From assembly GCA_945836355.1 (NCBI GenBank), contig CAMALD010000087.1, positions 1 to 6,291 on the forward strand: DNA of 6,291 bases, read 5' to 3'. Positions 1 to 5,567 of the stretch are shown in pieces (the stretch's first letter is position 1; every line of letters begins with the position of its first letter). Position numbers and translations under genes: made by a program. The notes beneath the pieces were generated by a model. It was not told the origin of the DNA and did not search any database. It saw only the letters and a program-made list of their open reading frames with translations. This DNA is from an uncultured Lachnospiraceae bacterium. Lineage in GTDB: Bacteria; Bacillota; Clostridia; Lachnospirales; Lachnospiraceae.

Positions 1-156
1 GTCCCTGCGGTCTGTCTCCCGGTCTGCGCTCGCCGTACTGTCCCTGCGGTCTGTCCCCGGCTCTGCGCTCGCCCGGCTGTCCCTGTGGTCTGTCCCCGGC
101 TCTGCGCTCGCCCGGCTGTCCCTGCGGTCTGTCTCCCGGTCTGCGTTCACTTCCTG
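1..156 (-). repeat. 39-bp in-frame tandem repeat in infB
   Basis: Four consecutive 39-bp units begin at 1, 40, 79 and 118. Units 2 and 3 (40-78 and 79-117) differ by one base. Unit 1 differs from them at a few positions. Unit 4 is identical in pattern for about 28 bases and then diverges. Each unit encodes 13 residues of type GDRPQGQ(P/Y)GERR(A/P), so copy-number changes keep the frame. The array may continue past the left edge. It lies in the disordered linker between the IF-2 N-module and the G domain, a segment known to vary in length between species. Confidence 0.95.
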
Positions 157-442
157 CTTGCGGCACTGCTCCGCCCGCTGCAGGACGACGGTCCGGATTC
201 TGCGGTGCTGCAGCCGGTTTCTTCTCCTCGACAGGCTCCTTCGCAGGTTCCTTTACCGGCTTCTCCGGCACCTTTTCTTCCTTTTGGGGAGAAAAATGCC
301 TGTTCAAAATTTCAATTTCCTTATCCTCGATGTTGCTGCTGGCTGTTTTTCCGGTCACACCGTTCTTTTCCAAAACGCCAATGACATCCTTTGAGGCTAA
401 GTTTCTTTCCTTTGCCCACTCATGAATTCTTTGTTTTGCCAT
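1..442 (-). CDS. infB: Translation initiation factor IF-2, N-terminal part (cut by the left edge)
   Basis: IF-2 is the GTPase that brings initiator fMet-tRNA to the 30S subunit and promotes subunit joining. Only 147 codons lie in the window, so the G domain and tRNA-binding domain are beyond the edge. Residues 1-52 (beginning MAKQRIHEWAKERNLASKDV) match the IF2_N helical module. Residues about 53-80 are a Lys/Glu/Pro-rich linker, and from about residue 97 a 13-residue Arg/Pro/Gly/Gln repeat (GDRPQGQPGERRA type) runs to the edge. The ATG at 442-440 has a GAGGT Shine-Dalgarno at 452-448, five nt away, and lies 15 nt after the ylxQ stop. The position after nusA, rnpM and ylxQ is the usual one in Bacillota. 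Identification rests on the N-domain, linker style and synteny, since no G1-G5 motif is visible here. Confidence 0.93.
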   Translation of the reverse strand, partial: MAKQRIHEWAKERNLASKDVIGVLEKNGVTGKTASSNIEDKEIEILNRHFSPQKEEKVPEKPVKEPAKEPVEEKKPAAAPQNPDRRPAAGGAVPQAGSERRPGDRPQGQPGERRAGDRPQGQPGERRAGDRPQGQYGERRPGDRPQG

Positions 443-457
443 ATTCTACCTCATTTT

Positions 458-832
458 CTATTCCTGTGCGATTCCGCCCGAACCCTCGAAATCGATTTTC
501 AATGTTTCAAGATATCTGCATACCGTTTTTGCCATTCCTGCATCCTTAATTGCCAGCGATGCCCTGAATTCTTTTCCGATTCGTTCTCCCAGGGTTTCCT
601 TATCTGAAAAGCTACAGCATGGAACCTGATAATATGCGCACATGTTCCGAAACATCTTTTTGGTGTTCTCAGATGCATCCCCTGCTACGACTACCAGTCT
701 GGCATGCCCTTCCTTCACTGCCTTTTCTGTTGAAAACTCACCGCTCGCAAGCTTACCTGCCTTCTGCGCCATTCCAAGCATGGCATAAAGCTTTTTTTCC
801 GCCGTCAGCCTTGCCGGCTCTTTTTCAGACAT
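458..832 (-). CDS. ylxQ: L7Ae/L30e-family RNA-binding protein YlxQ
   Basis: A small protein of the L7Ae/L30e/Gadd45 fold, the family of ribosomal and kink-turn-binding proteins; its exact cellular role is not settled. Of 124 residues, the family hallmarks are the glycine-rich segment LGMAQKAGKLASGE (19-32), which usually contacts RNA, and the hydrophobic strand plus turn LVVVAGDASENTKK (46-59). Residues after about 108 (ending FEGSGGIAQE) look like a C-terminal extension beyond the roughly 100-residue core. The gene overlaps the rnpM stop, so the two are probably translationally coupled. A Shine-Dalgarno AAGGAG lies at 848-843. The ATG at 832 sits 10 nt from it and the in-frame ATG at 838 only 4 nt, so I prefer 832, but a 126-residue product from 838 is possible. 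Its place between rnpM and infB supports the name. Confidence 0.9.
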   Translation of the reverse strand: MSEKEPARLTAEKKLYAMLGMAQKAGKLASGEFSTEKAVKEGHARLVVVAGDASENTKKMFRNMCAYYQVPCCSFSDKETLGERIGKEFRASLAIKDAGMAKTVCRYLETLKIDFEGSGGIAQE

Positions 833-1106
833 TTCCATGAAGCTCCTTCAACTCACTTTCCAATGCCGCATACACATCAGCCGGAATCGCAATCTTTAAG
901 GACCGTTCCAGCCCCTTATTTTTCTGTGCCTTTAAATAGCACTCCAGTGTACCGCATATGTATGCGCCCCGTCCGTTCTTCTTTCCGGTCGTATCGATTA
1001 CAATCTGTTCTTCCGGCGTCCGAATCACACGGATCAATTCTTTTTTATTCTTCATTTCACCACAACCGGTACATTTCCGGAGCGGCACTTTCCTAACAGT
1101 TGCCAA
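825..1106 (-). CDS. rnpM: RNase P modulator RnpM (YlxR, DUF448)
   Basis: YlxR-family RNA-binding protein. The family member in Bacillus subtilis was renamed RnpM after it was reported to bind the RNase P RNA and modulate its activity. The 93-residue product shows both family signatures: VPLRKCTGC (7-15) near the N-terminus and GRGAYIC (45-51), with a further Cys at 56. The length matches the usual 85-100. The start appears to be TTG at 1106-1104, preceded by GAGGTGA (1117-1111), with GAGG 7 nt away. An ATG at 1111-1109 is out of frame and only 2 nt from the Shine-Dalgarno. The gene follows nusA by 30 nt and overlaps ylxQ, the standard Bacillota arrangement. Confidence 0.95.
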   Translation of the reverse strand: MATVRKVPLRKCTGCGEMKNKKELIRVIRTPEEQIVIDTTGKKNGRGAYICGTLECYLKAQKNKGLERSLKIAIPADVYAALESELKELHGNV

Positions 1107-1117
1107 ATCATCACCTC
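1107..1117 (-). promoter_or_regulatory. Ribosome binding site that sets a TTG start for rnpM
   Basis: GAGGTGA occupies 1117-1111 on the minus strand and ends 4 nt before a TTG at 1106. No in-frame ATG or GTG precedes the conserved MATVRKVPLRKC N-terminus closely enough to use this site. An overlapping ATG at 1111-1109 opens the wrong frame and is too near the Shine-Dalgarno. The site is therefore the main argument for a TTG start. Confidence 0.75.
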
Positions 1118-1136
1118 ACACATGCGTTCCGAAGGC

Positions 1137-2282
1137 TTAACGATTGTACTCGTCCGGGTAATCCTCCGCGTATTCGCCCTCATACTCACCGTCATATTCG
1201 CCCTCATACTCGCCGTCATAATACTCCTCATAATATCCGTCGTCCGCACCGTCGCTCTTGATGTCAATCTTATATCCGGTCAGACGCGCTGCAAGTCTTG
1301 CGTTCTGTCCCTCCCGTCCGATAGCCAGGGAGAGCTGGTAGCCCGGAACAATTACTCTCGCGCTCTTCTCTTCTTCATCCACCTCTACCGAAACCACCTT
1401 AGCAGGACTGAGAGCGTTTTGAATCAACGTTGCCGGATCATCGCTCCAGTTTACGATGTCAATCTTCTCACCACGAAGCTCATCCACAATCGCATTTACT
1501 CTCGCTCCGTTGATACCTACGCATGCGCCTACCGGATCGACGTTCGGATCATTCGAGCTGACCGCAATCTTGGTTCTTGCACCGGCCTCACGAGAAATAC
1601 TGCGAATCTCTACGATGCCGTCCTTCACCTCGGTAACCTCCGCCTCAAACAAACGCTTTACCAGCTCCGGATGAGTTCTGGATACGATAATCTTAGGTCC
1701 CTTGGTCGTATCCTTAACCTCGACCACATAGAGCTTGACACGCTCGGTCGGACGGAAATGCTCGCCGGCAATCTGCTCATTCTTTGTCAGCACCGCGTCA
1801 ACCTTGCCGAGATTGATGCTGACGTTTTCCCCGACATAACGCTGCACAATACCCGTCACAATGTCGCGCTCTTTCTCATAATACTGATTGTAAAGTACCT
1901 TGCGCTCCTCCTCGCGAATCTTCTGCACCACAACCTGCTTTGCCTTCTGGGCTGCGATTCTTCCGAAGTTCTTCGGTGTAACCTCAATGTTTACGATATC
2001 TCCTACCGAGTACTTCCCCTTCGGGAACTTCTGTTTTGCTTCCTCAAGGGTAAGCTGCAATACCGGGTCCTCTACCTCTTCCACGATTTCCTTCTCCGCA
2101 TATACATGGAATGCACCGGTCTCACGGTTGATGGTCACCTTAATGTTATCCGCCTTACCGTACTGGTTCTTGCATGCTGTTACCAGAGAATTTTCAATCG
2201 CCTCAAGCAGAATTTCCTTGCTGATATCCTTTTCCTTTTCAATCTGATTTAACGCCTCAATCAGTTCCTTATTGCTCTCCAT
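1137..2282 (-). CDS. nusA: Transcription termination/antitermination factor NusA
   Basis: NusA binds RNA polymerase and nascent RNA, enhancing pausing and intrinsic termination. The 381-residue product contains the N-terminal polymerase-binding domain (about 1-125), an S1 domain (about 138-202, ending IIVSRTHPELVKRLFEAEV), KH1 (about 203-280, with REAGARTKIAV at 231-241 and DPVGACVG at 249-256) and KH2 (about 282-343, with the loop IGREGQNARLAA at 321-332). It then adds an acidic Tyr/Glu/Asp/Gly tail at 343-381 that is not part of the standard Bacillota NusA core. The chosen ATG (2282-2280) has AAAAGG 8 nt upstream. An in-frame GTG at 2291, inside the Shine-Dalgarno region, would add three residues. 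The gene lies 38 nt after rimP and 30 nt before rnpM, and probably depends on the promoter and leader hairpin upstream of rimP. Confidence 0.98.
   Translation of the reverse strand: MESNKELIEALNQIEKEKDISKEILLEAIENSLVTACKNQYGKADNIKVTINRETGAFHVYAEKEIVEEVEDPVLQLTLEEAKQKFPKGKYSVGDIVNIEVTPKNFGRIAAQKAKQVVVQKIREEERKVLYNQYYEKERDIVTGIVQRYVGENVSINLGKVDAVLTKNEQIAGEHFRPTERVKLYVVEVKDTTKGPKIIVSRTHPELVKRLFEAEVTEVKDGIVEIRSISREAGARTKIAVSSNDPNVDPVGACVGINGARVNAIVDELRGEKIDIVNWSDDPATLIQNALSPAKVVSVEVDEEEKSARVIVPGYQLSLAIGREGQNARLAARLTGYKIDIKSDGADDGYYEEYYDGEYEGEYDGEYEGEYAEDYPDEYNR
1171..1218 (-). repeat. 24-bp tandem repeat encoding the acidic NusA tail
   Basis: Two directly adjacent 24-bp units (1171-1194 and 1195-1218) differ at a single base. 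Each encodes eight residues of the form DGEYEGEY. The flanking DNA (about 1150-1240) encodes further Tyr/Asp/Glu-rich sequence that looks like diverged units. The near identity implies recent expansion or gene conversion within the nusA 3' end. Confidence 0.93.
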
Positions 2283-2320
2283 TATCTTCACCTTTTCCTT
2301 TCTGTTATGGAATTTTGTTC

Positions 2321-2788
2321 TTAAAAATCAATCGCCAACCGGATCAATGCAATGTTGTTTCTTTCCAGAACCACCGTCTCCCCGTGCTCTCCTGTCAGAG
2401 TAACCGTCTCCTTATCAAAGGCTGTCAGAATTCCGTCAAAGTCCTTCCTCTTATCCATCGCACGGAACAATTTGGCCTCCACCTTTTTGCCGATACTTCT
2501 TGCGAAATCCTTATCCTTCTTTAGCTGTCTTCCGAGTCCCGGAGAACTCACCTCAAAAATGTAGGATTCCTGAATATAATCCTTTTCATCCAGCAAATCG
2601 CTCATTCTTCTGCTGACCGCCTCACAGTCATTGACCGTAATGCCGCCCTCCTTGTCGATGTATGCGCGCAGATACCAGTTGCCTGCTTCCTTCACGTATT
2701 CCACATCCACAAGTTCAAAATGATACTCGTTAAGGATTGGCAGAATCAGTGCTTCTGTCTTCTGCTCATATTCCTCCCGCTTTGTCAT
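2321..2788 (-). CDS. rimP: Ribosome maturation factor RimP
   Basis: RimP assists assembly of the small ribosomal subunit. The 155-residue product has the usual family length and the two-domain layout: an N-terminal alpha/beta domain (about 1-85) and a C-terminal SH3-like barrel (about 88-155). The signature EVSSPGLGR is at 79-87, joining the domains. The region FELVDVEYVKEAGNWYLRAYID (24-45, split here by the natural strand turn) is typical. The ATG at 2788-2786 follows GAGG (2799-2796) by 7 nt. The reading frame extends 15 codons further upstream into the leader, but the ribosome binding site and family length argue against that longer form. It is the first gene of the operon leading to nusA and infB. 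Confidence 0.96.
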   Translation of the reverse strand: MTKREEYEQKTEALILPILNEYHFELVDVEYVKEAGNWYLRAYIDKEGGITVNDCEAVSRRMSDLLDEKDYIQESYIFEVSSPGLGRQLKKDKDFARSIGKKVEAKLFRAMDKRKDFDGILTAFDKETVTLTGEHGETVVLERNNIALIRLAIDF

Positions 2789-2825
2789 CCTCTCACCTCT
2801 TTTCCGGACGCATTTCTGCATATCC

Positions 2826-2856
2826 AAAAACAAAGAGTGGACTCACGTCCACTCTT
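2826..2856 (-). terminator. Leader hairpin with U-tract before rimP (candidate attenuator)
   Basis: On the minus strand AAGAGTGGAC (2856-2847), loop GTGA and GTCCACTCTT (2842-2833) form a perfect 10-bp stem, followed by T, G and then five T (2832-2826). The structure lies downstream of the promoter at 2884-2912 and upstream of the rimP start, inside the predicted 5' leader. It can therefore act as an attenuator for rimP-nusA-infB, and can also stop read-through from birA, which has no terminator of its own between its stop and the promoter. The U-tract is broken by a G, a feature of weak terminators that depend on NusA. That NusA controls it is inference from what has been reported for the related B. 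subtilis operon. Confidence 0.8.
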
Positions 2857-2883
2857 CTTATATCTTATCATCAAATCAATTAC

Positions 2884-2912
2884 ATTATACCCAATATTTC
2901 TCAAAAAGTCAA
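2884..2912 (-). promoter_or_regulatory. Sigma-A promoter of the rimP-nusA-infB operon
   Basis: On the minus strand a -35 box TTGACT (2912-2907) is separated by exactly 17 nt from a perfect -10 box TATAAT (2889-2884). Transcription should start at about 2877-2876, giving a leader of roughly 90 nt before the rimP ATG. It sits in the AT-rich gap after the birA stop, the only intergenic region of any size in the window. Confidence 0.88.
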
Positions 2913-2953
2913 GCAATTTCTCTCTTGAATTTTCGTATTTCCGCAGCATTTTC

Positions 2954-3955
2954 TCAGCCGGGCATATTTTCTCCATTTCTCACCCGCACCGTAACCTCTC
3001 CGGTGTTCAGTACAGCTCTCCGGCCATCCTCATACTCGATGACCAGACCTCCGTTCTCATCAATGTCACGGGCAACCGCTGCCACAGGCTCGCCCTGTGT
3101 CAGCACCCAGATATTCTGCCCCAGCAGCATGGAATGCTCACGGTATTCCTCCAAAAAGCTGTGATCCGAAAGATTCCCCGCTATACGGTCAAGCTGCACG
3201 ATAACCTGCGCCACCAGCTGGTTTCTTGTCACTGCAATTCTTCTATCATTCTCATAGAGCGCTCCCGCAATCTCTCTGAGTTCCTCCGGAAACTGCTTCG
3301 GTGCAATGTTAAAGTTGATGCCGATTCCCGGAATCACACAGTCCACTCTTCCTGTTTCGCAGTCCGTTACCGCCTCGGTAAGAATCCCGCAGACCTTCTT
3401 TCCGCGGTAATAAAGATCATTCACCCATTTGATATCCGTCACAATTCCGGTCACACTGCGAATTGCACGATGCACTGCCACGCAGGCAGCCGTAGTAATA
3501 AAAACTGCATCGCCTGCACTTAACTGCGGTCTTAACAGCAGACTCATGCAGATATTGCCGCCCGGTACCGATACAAAGCCTCTTCCGCGCCGTCCGCGCC
3601 CGGCAGTCTGCCTCTCCGCTACGATGACCAGCCCCTCCTTGGCACCGTCATTTGCCGCCTGCTTCACCAGTGTATTGGTCGAGGTTGTCTCACGATATAC
3701 CACAATTTTACGATCCTGATACTCCTGCGGCAGGAATGTCCGTATCCCTTCCTCGGAAATCACATCGATATTCTCCGGAAGACAATAGCCCCTGTTTGGC
3801 ACTGCAAGGATTTCGTATCCTTCCTTTTCCAGCTGCTTCATCGCCTTCCACACTGCGGAGCGCGACACCTGAAGCTCTTCCGCCAGCTGCTCGCCCGAAA
3901 AATAGTTGCCCCTATTTTCCTCTAGCTTTGTCAAAACATCACTTTTTACCGTCAT
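2954..3955 (-). CDS. birA: Bifunctional biotin-protein ligase / biotin operon repressor BirA
   Basis: BirA activates biotin to biotinyl-5'-AMP and transfers it to a lysine of biotin carboxyl carrier proteins. Class II members also repress biotin genes. The 333-residue product has an N-terminal winged HTH (about 5-60; recognition region QVSRSAVWKAMKQLEKEGY), the ligase domain with ETTSTNT (89-95), the GRGRRGR nucleotide/biotin loop (119-125), KWVND (176-180), KKVCGILTE (186-194, including the conserved lysine) and GIGINFN (210-216), and a C-terminal SH3-like domain (about 278-326). The more common KWPND is KWVND here. ATG 3955 is chosen because its N-terminus fits the family. An in-frame TTG at 3973 is also possible. 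The Shine-Dalgarno is weak (purine-rich GAGAG only). It lies 82 nt after ung, with a short mini-ORF in between. Confidence 0.96.
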   Translation of the reverse strand: MTVKSDVLTKLEENRGNYFSGEQLAEELQVSRSAVWKAMKQLEKEGYEILAVPNRGYCLPENIDVISEEGIRTFLPQEYQDRKIVVYRETTSTNTLVKQAANDGAKEGLVIVAERQTAGRGRRGRGFVSVPGGNICMSLLLRPQLSAGDAVFITTAACVAVHRAIRSVTGIVTDIKWVNDLYYRGKKVCGILTEAVTDCETGRVDCVIPGIGINFNIAPKQFPEELREIAGALYENDRRIAVTRNQLVAQVIVQLDRIAGNLSDHSFLEEYREHSMLLGQNIWVLTQGEPVAAVARDIDENGGLVIEYEDGRRAVLNTGEVTVRVRNGENMPG

Positions 3956-3973
3956 ATTCTTCTCTCTTCCCAA

Positions 3974-4015
3974 TCAGCCGTTTTTTCCCGAAACCACCAT
4001 TGCCGCCTCCGGCAA
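3974..4015 (-). promoter_or_regulatory. Hairpin with ribosome binding site and 8-codon mini-ORF before birA
   Basis: TTGCCG (4015-4010) and CGGCAA (4005-4000) form a 6-bp stem whose GAGG loop holds most of a strong Shine-Dalgarno, GGAGG (4010-4006). Five nt after it is an ATG (4000-3998) that opens MVVSGKNG and stops at TGA 3976-3974. That is 18 nt before the birA ATG and directly next to an in-frame TTG. The mini-ORF is in the birA frame. The sequence pattern is clear. A role in coupling or controlling birA translation is inference. Confidence 0.4.
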
Positions 4016-4037
4016 CTATGAATACATGCGGTGCTTT

Positions 4038-4718
4038 CTAAGATAAATCCTCTATCTGCCAGTCCACAGGCTTCTCCCCGTGTGCCACCAAAAACTCATT
4101 GGCTTTACTGAAATGCCTGCACCCAAAAAAACCGCGGTACGCCGACAAAGGGCTTGGATGCGGTGCCATCAGCACGAGATGCCTGGGATTGGTCAGCATC
4201 GGACGTTTTGCCTGCGCCGGCTTCCCCCACAGAAAATATACGATTGGACGGTCCTGCGCATTTACTGCCTGAAGTACCGCATCGGTAAACTTCTCCCAGC
4301 CCCTTCCCTGATGGGAATTGGCCTCATGAGCCCGCACCGTCAATACAGTATTGAGCAGCAGCACTCCCTGTTCCGCCCATTTTTTCAAATAGCCGTGCCG
4401 CGGGATACTACAGCCTAGGTCATCATGCAGCTCCTTATATATGTTCTGCAGTGACGGCGGAATCTCCTGCTGCTCCGGCAGCACCGAAAAGCTAAGTCCG
4501 TGTGCCTGATTCTCATTATGATACGGATCCTGTCCCAGCAAAACCACCTTCACCTTACTAAGCGGTGTGAAATGAAATGCATTGAAGATATCATCCGCAG
4601 GCGGATATATAATATGCGTGGAATACTCATTTTTGATGAACCGGTACAGTTCCCCATAGTAGCTTTTCTTAAATTCCGGCTGCAAGACTGACAGCCAGTC
4701 ATTCTGTATCATTGCCAT
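4038..4718 (-). CDS. ung: Uracil-DNA glycosylase (family 1)
   Basis: Ung removes uracil from DNA, the first step of base excision repair of deaminated cytosine or misincorporated dUMP. With the start at 4718 the product has 226 residues and the E. coli numbering holds exactly: water-activating D64 and Y66 in GQDPYH (62-67), F77 that stacks on uracil, N123 in LLLNTVLTV that reads the base, and H187 with intercalating L191 in HPSPLS (187-192). The enzyme should be fully active. ATG 4718 has AGGGG at 4730-4726, 7 nt away. The frame stays open to an earlier ATG at 4745 inside hisF, but that start lacks a better site. The gene begins 13 nt after the hisF stop, which suggests co-transcription with the his genes. 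Confidence 0.98.
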   Translation of the reverse strand: MAMIQNDWLSVLQPEFKKSYYGELYRFIKNEYSTHIIYPPADDIFNAFHFTPLSKVKVVLLGQDPYHNENQAHGLSFSVLPEQQEIPPSLQNIYKELHDDLGCSIPRHGYLKKWAEQGVLLLNTVLTVRAHEANSHQGRGWEKFTDAVLQAVNAQDRPIVYFLWGKPAQAKRPMLTNPRHLVLMAPHPSPLSAYRGFFGCRHFSKANEFLVAHGEKPVDWQIEDLS

Positions 4719-4731
4719 AGTGCTTCCCCTT

Positions 4732-5493
4732 TTATAATCGGACACTCACTCCGTTATCGCGCAGATACTGCTTAACCTGCCGAATTTCCAGCTCCTTGTA
4801 GTGAAAAAGCGATGCCGCCAGTGCCGCCTCGGCCTTTCCGTTTGTGAGCGCTTCCTTAAAATGCTCCGGCGTTCCGGCTCCCCCCGATGCAATCACCGGA
4901 ATGGACACGTTCTCAGACACCGTTCTGGTCAATTCCAAATCATACCCCGCTTTTGTGCCGTCACAATCCATACTGGTCAGAAGAATCTCACCGGCTCCGA
5001 GCTTATTGGCCTGTATTGCCCATTCTACCGCATCAATCCCCATATCGACCCTGCCGCCGTTCTTAAAAATATTCCAGCCGCTTCCGTCTGCACGGCGCTT
5101 TGCGTCAATCGCTACCACAACACACTGGCTTCCGAATTTTTCAGCAGCCTCGCTGATCAGATTCGGATTCATGATTGCCGCTGAATTGACTGCAACCTTA
5201 TCCGCTCCTTCCCTGAGCAGCATTTTAAAATCATCCACCGAACGAATCCCGCCACCCACAGTAAACGGGATAAATACCGTTTCCGCAACCCGGCGAACCA
5301 TCTCCACCTTGATTGCCCTCGCATCCGACGATGCCGTAATATCCAAAAAAACCAGCTCATCCGCTCCGGCCCTGCCATACTCGGCACCAACCTCCACCGG
5401 ATCACCGGCGTCTCTCAGATTTACAAAGTTTGTTCCCTTAACAACACGTCCGTTATGTACATCCAGACAAGGAATGATTCTCTTCGTAAACAT
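4732..5493 (-). CDS. hisF: Imidazole glycerol phosphate synthase, cyclase subunit HisF
   Basis: HisF uses ammonia from HisH to convert PRFAR to imidazole glycerol phosphate and AICAR, the fifth step of histidine synthesis. The 253 residues match the family length. The (beta/alpha)8 barrel shows both catalytic aspartates at canonical positions: D11 in [15 protein letters not shown] and D130 in VVVAIDAKR. It also has the phosphate-binding loops TVGGGIRS (78-85) and [11 protein letters not shown] (201-211), and D176 in SMDCDGTK. The ATG at 5493-5491 is preceded 6 nt upstream by a perfect AGGAGG (5505-5500), which rules out the ten-residue-longer form. It follows hisH by 62 nt and forms the synthase heterodimer with it. 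Confidence 0.98.
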   Translation of the reverse strand: MFTKRIIPCLDVHNGRVVKGTNFVNLRDAGDPVEVGAEYGRAGADELVFLDITASSDARAIKVEMVRRVAETVFIPFTVGGGIRSVDDFKMLLREGADKVAVNSAAIMNPNLISEAAEKFGSQCVVVAIDAKRRADGSGWNIFKNGGRVDMGIDAVEWAIQANKLGAGEILLTSMDCDGTKAGYDLELTRTVSENVSIPVIASGGAGTPEHFKEALTNGKAEAALAASLFHYKELEIRQVKQYLRDNGVSVRL

Positions 5494-5567
5494 TTTTTGC
5501 CTCCTGATGTTATTTTGTTCCACTCACCGCTGCTAAAACAGGAATAATTCTCTGTTTAAAGCATTTC
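5469..5567 (-). repeat. Imperfect direct repeat: hisF start and a degenerate copy after hisH
   Basis: The first bases of hisF (about 5496-5471) resemble the bases spanning the hisH stop (about 5567-5541). In both, an ATG is followed 7-8 nt later by AGAGAAT(C/T)ATTCCT. About 21 of 26 aligned columns match with one gap, and the copies are about 71 nt apart. The upstream copy is not an open hisF start because a TAA, the hisH stop, follows its ATG by one codon. It may be a remnant of a local duplication or chance. Confidence 0.4.

Noticed and set aside
1..156. Regular repeats at the left edge considered as a CRISPR array
   Set aside because: The 39-bp units are directly adjacent without spacers and encode a continuous IF-2 linker, so they are a coding tandem repeat.
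1122..2252. A 376-codon plus-strand open frame opposite nusA
   Set aside because: It lies wholly antisense to a clear NusA, is Leu/Arg-rich without any recognisable motif, and is best explained by codon bias of the true gene.
2785..2976. A 63-codon minus-strand open frame between birA and rimP
   Set aside because: It starts inside birA and is crossed by the rimP promoter and leader hairpin. It has no good ribosome binding site and no recognisable family.
2720..3523. A 267-codon plus-strand open frame opposite rimP and birA
   Set aside because: It crosses two convincing minus-strand genes plus the promoter and hairpin between them, and shows no domain, so it is a shadow frame.
3945..4037. 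An open stretch of about 32 codons in frame after the ung TAG (includes VAGGGNGG), considered as read-through or a C-terminal extension
   Set aside because: Ung already has its normal length and C-terminus (226 residues). The glycine run comes from the GC-rich inverted repeat.
4844..5536. A 230-codon plus-strand open frame opposite hisF
   Set aside because: Its composition (Ser/Ile/Thr/Pro/Ala-rich) is that of a reverse-strand shadow, and HisF has all catalytic residues on the other strand.
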